From the NCBI GenBank assembly GCA_030147335.1, contig JASKZZ010000237.1, positions 1 to 6,687 of the forward strand: DNA of 6,687 nucleotides, read 5' to 3'. A model generated the notes under the pieces. The model did no database searches, was not told where the DNA came from, and saw only the letters and a program-made list of their open reading frames with translations. This document shows positions 1 through 4,759 of this stretch, piece by piece. The DNA comes from Herpetosiphonaceae bacterium. Lineage in GTDB: Bacteria; Chloroflexota; Chloroflexia; Chloroflexales; Kallotenuaceae. The translations under genes and the position numbers were made by a program. Each line of letters starts with the position of its first letter. Position 1 is the first letter of the stretch.

Positions 1-1600
1 CCAGCGCGCCAATCGGCGTTTCTTTACGAAACAATGGCACGCCCAGCGCCGATTTCATGCCTTCGGCCTTGTGAACAGGATACTCATCAACCGGAAAATC
101 CGGATTTTCGCCAAACTTTTCAATAACAATCGGTCCAGCCGTTTCAATCACGCGCCCAGCCGTGCCCGAATGTGGCGGGAAAATTGTGTTGCGGAAAATA
201 CTGCTCGCTGCTCCATCAATTGCCGACCATCGAGTCGATCCGATTGAATCGGTAACTGTTGCCACCGCAGCGTAATCAGCGCGTAGCAGACGCCGTGCCT
301 CGCGACAAACTAAATCGAGCAGTGTTTGCAGATCGCTTTGAATCACAAGCTCGCGCCCAATATCTTGAATCGTATCGCTCGACTCTAATAGGCGTGCGAG
401 ATAATTATTGTTTTCGGCCAGTTGATCAGCAATCAGCTGCGTTTCTTCAAACGCGCGCACCACGCTCATCGCTGTTGCAAGCTGCGAGGCCGTCAGACCA
501 AGCTGTTCAATGTCGCTGTCTGCTAACGGCTTTACACTCGCAACAACCAGTACGCCCAGCACCTGCCGTCCATATCGCAGCGGAACGTTAACGATGGTAT
601 GCGGAGTGCCAACCCCAACACCGGTATGGATGCGATACGGCGTTTCGGGCGGCAGATCCGTTACCACAATCGCGCGCTCTTGAAGCAGCGCCTGTCCCGG
701 CAAGCCCTCGTTCGGCTGCAGCCTTCCCAGCTGATCCTTGTCGATCCCAACGGTAAAGATTGGACTAAGCTGATTGTTATCAAAGCCATACACCACAGCT
801 GCTTGCGCGCCAACACTACGCAGCAACACCGGTATGGATTGACTCAACAACGGCTGTAGTTGCGTCGGGCCATTCAGCGCGCTTACAACTTCGGCATACG
901 ACTGTTGACCGTCTTGACGCGACTGCTGGATACTCGCAAGCTGCCCAATTCGACGAATAAGTGAAATACCATACAGCAGCGTAGCAAAAGTAGCAAGCGT
1001 ACCCAACAGTAACAGCCCCAAGCTTGTGTTGACCAGGCGGCGATGAGCATTGTTTAGCCCTTGCCGATAGCTATCGACAAAAGCCCTTATCTCAGCTTCC
1101 CTTGTCCGAATCGTGTCAAAAAGCTGCTTATCAAGCAGCGACTGTTGAACATCAGCTGCGCTTGATGCTCCACCCCGACGTTGTTCAATACTTGTCGAGA
1201 CTTGTTGCAGCCATCGCTGCGCATCCACCTCAAACACTTGCAACAGCCGGGGAGCGTCTCCGCCAACCACCGCGGCTGTTCGTCGCGCATCCACAATGAC
1301 GTTCGGATATTCTCGCGTCGCTTGATTGTACGGCTGCAAAAAATTTTCTTGACCCGTCAGCAAGAAACCACGCTGACCAGTTTCCATATCTCGCAAATAG
1401 CCAAACGCGTCATCAATCAAAAATTGAAATTGATCAGTATCTTCGAGCTGTAAGCGATTGGCTACACGCAGCCGGTCAACGACCAACGATGCTACCAGCA
1501 GCACCATGACGGTCATTGCCGCTAGCCCTAAAAGAATCGTGTTGCGCCGCGTTTGTTGTGATGACCAGCGCGACGCACCCATAACAGTTTGTATCAACAT
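1..1600 (-). CDS. CHASE3-GAF-GAF transmembrane sensor protein, C-terminal output domain outside the window (partial)
   Basis: The frame is open from an ATG at 1600 to the window edge, giving 533 codons with no stop. Residues about 22-42 are a hydrophobic membrane segment and about 193-214 a second one. Between them lies an extracytoplasmic helical CHASE3-type domain with the typical motif ETGQRGFLLTG (73-83). A cytoplasmic GAF domain follows at about 245-385, then a short linker helix and a second GAF from about 410 that is cut by the edge. CHASE3 domains sense unknown extracellular cues, and GAF domains bind small ligands or dimerise. The family usually ends in a histidine kinase, but GGDEF or PP2C outputs also occur and none is visible here. 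The start is supported by AAGGA at 1604-1608, three bases upstream, and by an extended -10 promoter in the gap. A second in-frame ATG six codons later has no Shine-Dalgarno sequence. The domain calls are firm; the output type is unknown. Confidence 0.85.
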   Translation of the reverse strand, partial: MLIQTVMGASRWSSQQTRRNTILLGLAAMTVMVLLVASLVVDRLRVANRLQLEDTDQFQFLIDDAFGYLRDMETGQRGFLLTGQENFLQPYNQATREYPNVIVDARRTAAVVGGDAPRLLQVFEVDAQRWLQQVSTSIEQRRGGASSAADVQQSLLDKQLFDTIRTREAEIRAFVDSYRQGLNNAHRRLVNTSLGLLLLGTLATFATLLYGISLIRRIGQLASIQQSRQDGQQSYAEVVSALNGPTQLQPLLSQSIPVLLRSVGAQAAVVYGFDNNQLSPIFTVGIDKDQLGRLQPNEGLPGQALLQERAIVVTDLPPETPYRIHTGVGVGTPHTIVNVPLRYGRQVLGVLVVASVKPLADSDIEQLGLTASQLATAMSVVRAFEETQLIADQLAENNNYLARLLESSDTIQDIGRELVIQSDLQTLLDLVCREARRLLRADYAAVATVTDSIGSTRWSAIDGAASSIFRNTIFPPHSGTAGRVIETAGPIVIEKFGENPDFPVDEYPVHKAEGMKSALGVPLFRKETPIGAL

Positions 1601-1626
1601 CGGTCCTTGGATAGTGGTTTTCTGCA

Positions 1627-1652
1627 CATATGCATTCGATATGTTGCATCGA
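1627..1652. repeat. Short repeated motif around the predicted transcription start (possible operator)
   Basis: On the plus strand, ATATG followed by CATTCGA (1628-1639) recurs as ATATGTTGCATCGA (1639-1652), an imperfect direct repeat offset by 11 bases, about one helical turn. The same stretch holds an inverted repeat with arms CATAT and ATATG (1627-1631 and 1639-1643) around a 7-base centre. It sits on and just downstream of the predicted start of transcription, a usual place for a repressor site. The regulator is unknown, and short AT-rich repeats also arise by chance. Confidence 0.25.
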
Positions 1653-1653
1653 A

Positions 1654-1662
1654 ATTATAGCA
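1654..1662 (-). promoter_or_regulatory. Extended -10 promoter for the CHASE3-GAF sensor gene
   Basis: On the minus strand this reads TGC followed by a perfect TATAAT, an extended -10 element for a housekeeping sigma factor. No good -35 hexamer lies 16-18 bases upstream, which is common when the TG extension is present. Transcription would start near 1647, leaving a leader of roughly 47 bases before the ATG at 1600. The element lies about 22 bases after the folK stop, so the sensor gene probably has its own promoter as well as any read-through from folK. Confidence 0.6.
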
Positions 1663-1683
1663 TGATTGTGCTGACCATCTTTT

Positions 1684-2181
1684 TTACCAGTGCTTAACAA
1701 CAAGCTTGATGTCTGTATCCTGTAATGCAGCCACAAGCTGCTCCATGGTTTGAGCCAGAACGGGATGTTGTAGGCGAGGCGCAAGCTCAGCTAATGGAAC
1801 GAGAACAAATCCGCGTTGGTGCAAGTGAGGATGTGGAATGGTTAGTTGTTCGGAGTGAAGCACCAGGTTGTCGAATAAGAGGATGTCGATGTCGATGGCA
1901 CGTGGCCCCCATCGTACAGACGCGACCCGGCCTAACTGTCGTTCCAGCTCTTTGACATGAACTAATAGCGCAGCTGGAGCCAGATCGGTTCGCGCCTCAC
2001 ACACGGCATTAAGAAACGCTGGTTGCTCATGCACCCCCCACGGCGGCGTTTCGTACAGGCTGGACGATGCAACAACTTCAACCGCTGGCAATAATAAGTC
2101 CCGAGCATTACGCAATGTTTTCTCGCGTTGGCCCAGATTGGCGCCGAAACCTAAGTACACAGTATGTAGAACGTTCTGCAT
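1684..2181 (-). CDS. folK: 2-amino-4-hydroxy-6-hydroxymethyldihydropteridine diphosphokinase (HPPK)
   Basis: FolK transfers pyrophosphate from ATP to 6-hydroxymethyl-7,8-dihydropterin, the step before dihydropteroate synthase in cytoplasmic folate synthesis. The 165-residue protein has the family motifs in order: GFGANLG (11-17), YETPPWG (43-49), FLN (56-58), RWGPRAIDIDIL (90-101, with the two magnesium-binding aspartates at 97 and 99) and IPHPHLHQRGFVLVPL (115-130). Length matches the family. I chose the ATG at 2181 because only a few residues should precede the first strand (VYLGFGANLG). The ATG at 2235 would add 18 residues encoded by a hairpin and unlike the family. The Shine-Dalgarno sequence is weak (AGG, three bases before the ATG). 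No other folate gene is adjacent, whereas folK is often next to folB or folP. It lies between rsbT and the CHASE3 sensor with no obvious functional link. Confidence 0.95.
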   Translation of the reverse strand: MQNVLHTVYLGFGANLGQREKTLRNARDLLLPAVEVVASSSLYETPPWGVHEQPAFLNAVCEARTDLAPAALLVHVKELERQLGRVASVRWGPRAIDIDILLFDNLVLHSEQLTIPHPHLHQRGFVLVPLAELAPRLQHPVLAQTMEQLVAALQDTDIKLVVKHW

Positions 2182-2199
2182 GTGCCTATTAAAGCACAA

Positions 2200-2226
2200 A
2201 ATGCCATCCCGCAAGCGGATGGCATT
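2200..2226 (-). terminator. Hairpin after rsbST, probable intrinsic terminator
   Basis: A perfect 10-bp inverted repeat (AATGCCATCC, 2200-2209, and GGATGGCATT, 2217-2226) encloses a 7-base loop. Read on the minus strand, the stem runs into TTTTGTGCTTT, an interrupted T-tract; on the plus strand no T-run follows. It lies about 120 bases past the rsbT stop. Ending the rsbS-rsbT transcript is the likely role. The T-tract is poor, and the stem ends only 18 bases before the folK start, so it might instead act as an attenuator or leader structure for folK. Confidence 0.55.
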
Positions 2227-2346
2227 GACACACATATGAACATGATCGGGCGTTTGCAGGATGATCCTGTCGCACGTTAAGAAGGTTAATCGTAAAACAT
2301 GGGGGAGCGCTGCGGGGACATCTGCTCGATCAAAGCGTCAGTTGCG

Positions 2347-2748
2347 CTACCGTGCCCACTTACGGCAGGTTACCTTGGTGCCAATGCCGACCTTGCTGTT
2401 AATTTCGAACTCATCCATCAAGCGTTTAGCACCGGGTAGGCCCATGCCCATTCCCTTGGACGAGGTGTAGCCGTCTTGCATCACCAGGCTAATGTCGGCA
2501 ATACCAGGGCCGCGATCTTCACAGACCACCTCAATACCCCGACGTAGCCCATTCGTGGCTTCTTTGACTGTGACGCTTCCTTCACCCGCATACAAGTAAA
2601 TGTTACGCGCAAGCTCACTAATAGCTGTGGCGATTCGAGCCTGATCGATCGCCCCGAAGCCAAGTGCGCGAGCCGTGTCACGAGCTACCATGCGGGCAGC
2701 AACGATATCAAGGTCGCTGCTGATCGAGATAACTTTAGGCTCGGCCAT
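2347..2748 (-). CDS. rsbT: Stressosome switch protein kinase RsbT (HATPase-type serine/threonine kinase)
   Basis: RsbT is the small GHKL-fold kinase that phosphorylates RsbS (and RsbR) when stress arrives, leaves the stressosome, and in Bacillus binds and activates the phosphatase RsbU. This 133-residue protein has the same length as B. subtilis RsbT and resembles it along its whole length as I recall that sequence. Visible landmarks are DIVAAR (14-19), the GFGAIDQARIATAISELARN stretch with the N-box Asn49, the G1 motif EDRGPG (77-82), the glycine-rich lid GMGMGLPG (99-106) and KRLMDEFEINS. The ATG at 2748 lies inside the end of rsbS (14-base overlap), with GGAG at 2759-2762 ten bases upstream, so translation is probably coupled. 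The strong RsbT-type motifs make an RsbW or SpoIIAB identity unlikely. No rsbU lies in the window, so its effector here is unknown. Confidence 0.93.
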   Translation of the reverse strand: MAEPKVISISSDLDIVAARMVARDTARALGFGAIDQARIATAISELARNIYLYAGEGSVTVKEATNGLRRGIEVVCEDRGPGIADISLVMQDGYTSSKGMGMGLPGAKRLMDEFEINSKVGIGTKVTCRKWAR

Positions 2749-3118
2749 GTGCTGCTTGCTCCGTAACGCGACGAAGCGCCGCGATGCCTTTTTCGAGGTT
2801 GAGTGCCGTCAACACTTGTGGCAGTTCCAGCCCCAGTTCAACCAACGTAATCGCAACGGCGGGCTGTAGCCCTGTGATAACAACTTTCGCGCCCATCAAG
2901 TTCGACATCTGTGAAATGTCGTTGATGAGCCGACCAACAAAGCTGTCTAGCACGTCAATAGCTGTCAGATCGAGAATAACACCTTTGGCTTTGGTCTCAT
3001 AGATACGCTGAAGCAGCGAGTCCTTAAAATCCATCGCCTGAACGTCATGCAACGCCGTTTGAATCGACGCAATTAGAAAGTCCTCGATCTTGAGGATGGG
3101 AATACGAATGATCTCCAC
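2735..3118 (-). CDS. rsbS: Stressosome scaffold protein RsbS (STAS domain, antagonist of RsbT)
   Basis: RsbS is a single STAS-domain protein that, with RsbR, builds the stressosome and holds RsbT inactive until phosphorylated. From the GTG at 3118 the protein is 127 residues. It begins MEIIRIPILK, aligning residue for residue with the start of B. subtilis RsbS as I recall it. The STAS core contains IYETKAKGVILDLTAIDVLDSF, in which Ser59 corresponds to the RsbT phosphorylation site, then SNLMGAKVVITGLQPAVA and LGLELPQVLTALNLEKG. I prefer GTG 3118 because GGAGG (3123-3127) lies four bases upstream; a longer TTG-started frame from 3136 would put that ribosome site inside the gene. It overlaps rsbT by 14 bases. 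A full RsbR, with its N-terminal globin-like sensor, is absent. The match to RsbS is clearly better than to RsbV or SpoIIAA anti-anti-sigma factors. Confidence 0.93.
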   Translation of the reverse strand: MEIIRIPILKIEDFLIASIQTALHDVQAMDFKDSLLQRIYETKAKGVILDLTAIDVLDSFVGRLINDISQMSNLMGAKVVITGLQPAVAITLVELGLELPQVLTALNLEKGIAALRRVTEQAAHGRA

Positions 3119-3122
3119 GAAA

Positions 3123-3127
3123 CCTCC
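3123..3127 (-). promoter_or_regulatory. Strong Shine-Dalgarno that fixes the rsbS start
   Basis: GGAGG is followed by TTTC and then GTG (3116-3118). This is the strongest ribosome-binding site I see in the window. It lies inside the longer TTG-started frame, which argues that the longer start is false. Confidence 0.8.
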
Positions 3128-3204
3128 AGGAAACAACCACGTTCAGGCAGTGAGCAGAGCAAATAGGATGGCGTGCTGGTAGTGCTTGAACCCTAACCGC
3201 AGGT

Positions 3205-3233
3205 ATTATACGAAGCCGTGGTAGGCTCGATAA
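3205..3233 (-). promoter_or_regulatory. Promoter of the rsbS-rsbT operon
   Basis: A perfect TATAAT -10 box (3205-3210) lies 17 bases downstream of TTATCG (3228-3233), which matches the TTGACA -35 consensus at three of six positions. The predicted start is near 3198, giving a leader of about 80 bases before the GTG at 3118. The promoter lies in the 201-base gap after rarA, so the switch genes are probably transcribed independently of rarA by the housekeeping sigma factor. I see no convincing operator in the leader. Confidence 0.6.
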
Positions 3234-3319
3234 TAGCCCGTTGATCCCTTGCACCCCTATGACTCCGGCCTAACGTGGGCTAGCACATGCTCCAACTGGA
3301 ACAAACCCAGCTAAATGTG

Positions 3320-4681
3320 TTATTCAGGCACATCCACGACCGGCTCGTTGCCCGCTGCTAAATCTTGTTCATTACGCCACGCCAGTCGCGCCGCAACTTT
3401 TGCCTCAAAGCCATGGTCCGTGGGATGATAGTACCGACGACCCGCAAGATTCTGCGGCAGATGTTCCTGATCAACCTGGGCATTCGCATAATCGTGGGCA
3501 TACTGGTAGCCCTGTCCATAGCCTAGCCCTTTCATCAGCCCCGTTACCGCGTTACGTAAATGTAAGGGCACCGGCTCATTCCGTGTTTCCTCTACATCCT
3601 TAAGGACGGCCCCGTAAGCTCGATACACTGCATTACTTTTTGGCGCTTGGCATAGATAGACGACGGCTTGAGCAAGGGCAAGATCACCTTCGGGGCGGCC
3701 AAGAAAATGAACGGCCTGCTGGGCGGCAACACATTGCGACAACGCGAGAGGATCGCCAAGACCAATATCTTCAACTGCCATCCGCACAACCCGACGCGCA
3801 ACGTACAGCGGATCTTCACCGCCTTCAAGCATCCGGCCCAGCCAGTACAACGCGCCGTCAGGATCGCCGTCGCGCACCGATTTATGCAGCGCTGAAATCG
3901 CGTCGTAGTGTAGCTCACCCGATTTGTCGTAGTGGATATTGCGCCGCTGGTAAGCCTCGGCAATTGCATCGGTCGTTAACACACGATGTTGGTCAGCAGT
4001 TGGTTGAGCCGAAAGCGCGGCAACCTCAAGCGCATTGAGCGCCGCCCTGGCATCGCCATTAGCCAAATTAACCAACAGGCTTCGGGCATCCGCTTCAAGC
4101 GTTACCTGCATTTGGCCCAAACCGCGCTCCGTGTCTGCAAGCGCCCGATCAATAATCAGCCCAAGCGCTTCATCGCTCAACGACTCAAGTGTAATGACGC
4201 GGCAGCGCGACAACAGCGCCCGGTTGACCTCAAACGACGGGTTCTCGGTTGTCGCGCCGATCAAGGTTATTGTGCCATCTTCAACATGCGGCAGCACCGC
4301 GTCTTGCTGTGCCTTGTTCCAGCGATGAATCTCGTCAATAAAAAGCACCGTGCGCCGACCATACATGCCAAGCCGTTGCTGCGCATCTTTGACGACTTTG
4401 CGCAGTTCCGTCACCCCTGCGCTAACCGCAGACATTTGTTCAAAGTCTGCTTCACTCGCCTGTGCCAACAGCCGAGCCAGTGTCGTCTTGCCGGTTCCGG
4501 GTGGCCCCCACAATATCATAGAAAATAGCGCGCCTTGACGCAACGCGCGCTGCAAGAGCCGACCCGAGCCGGCCACACTTTCTTGGCCAACAAACTCATC
4601 CAGCGATTGTGGACGCATACGTGCCGGCAGGGGAGCGGATCGTTGTTGGTCGGAGGTAGCCGCGTGGGTAAACAAATCCAT
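3320..4681 (-). CDS. rarA: Replication-associated recombination protein A (AAA+ ATPase, RarA/MgsA/WRNIP1 family)
   Basis: RarA is a clamp-loader-like AAA+ ATPase that acts at stalled replication forks and single-strand gaps, interacting with SSB and DNA ends. The 453-residue protein is a normal length for the family. It shows LPARMRPQSLDEFVGQ (18-33), Walker A GPPGTGKT (59-66), Walker B FIDEIHRWNKAQQD (114-127), sensor 1 GATTENPSF (142-150), an arginine finger in LLSRCRV (156-162) and sensor 2 around GDARAALN (209-216). The C-terminal helical tetramerisation domain includes HYDAISALHKSVRDGDPDGALYWLGRM and ends near YYHPTDHGFEAKV. The ATG at 4681 is preceded by AGGA with a five-base spacer; a TTG at 4696 would add five residues upstream of that site. 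The gene follows the histidine kinase by 78 bases and could share its transcript. No truncation or missing catalytic residue is visible. Confidence 0.96.
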   Translation of the reverse strand: MDLFTHAATSDQQRSAPLPARMRPQSLDEFVGQESVAGSGRLLQRALRQGALFSMILWGPPGTGKTTLARLLAQASEADFEQMSAVSAGVTELRKVVKDAQQRLGMYGRRTVLFIDEIHRWNKAQQDAVLPHVEDGTITLIGATTENPSFEVNRALLSRCRVITLESLSDEALGLIIDRALADTERGLGQMQVTLEADARSLLVNLANGDARAALNALEVAALSAQPTADQHRVLTTDAIAEAYQRRNIHYDKSGELHYDAISALHKSVRDGDPDGALYWLGRMLEGGEDPLYVARRVVRMAVEDIGLGDPLALSQCVAAQQAVHFLGRPEGDLALAQAVVYLCQAPKSNAVYRAYGAVLKDVEETRNEPVPLHLRNAVTGLMKGLGYGQGYQYAHDYANAQVDQEHLPQNLAGRRYYHPTDHGFEAKVAARLAWRNEQDLAAGNEPVVDVPE

Positions 4682-4759
4682 CGAATTCCTATCCAATCAA
4701 CATTTGTGCTGTCTGGTTCGCCCGAACAATGGATGGAACACGCATGATACTCAACGTGG

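Noticed and set aside
1476..1784. Minus-strand open frame of 102 codons covering the end of folK and the start of the CHASE3 sensor.
   Set aside because: It is in another frame from both real genes, includes the promoter gap and has no recognisable domain.
3260..3319. Weak hairpin (AGCTGG / CCAGTT, 7-base loop) after the rarA stop as a terminator.
   Set aside because: The stem is only six pairs including a wobble and no T-run follows on the minus strand.
3986..4528. Long plus-strand open frame of 180 codons opposite rarA.
   Set aside because: It lies antisense to a confidently identified gene whose reading frame has every family motif, and its own translation resembles no family I recognise.
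4682..4759. TATAAC and TATCAT boxes before rarA as a promoter, and the small palindrome GTTCGGGCGAAC as an operator.
   Set aside because: No acceptable -35 element lies at the right distance from either box, and the palindrome is too short and its loop too small to call.
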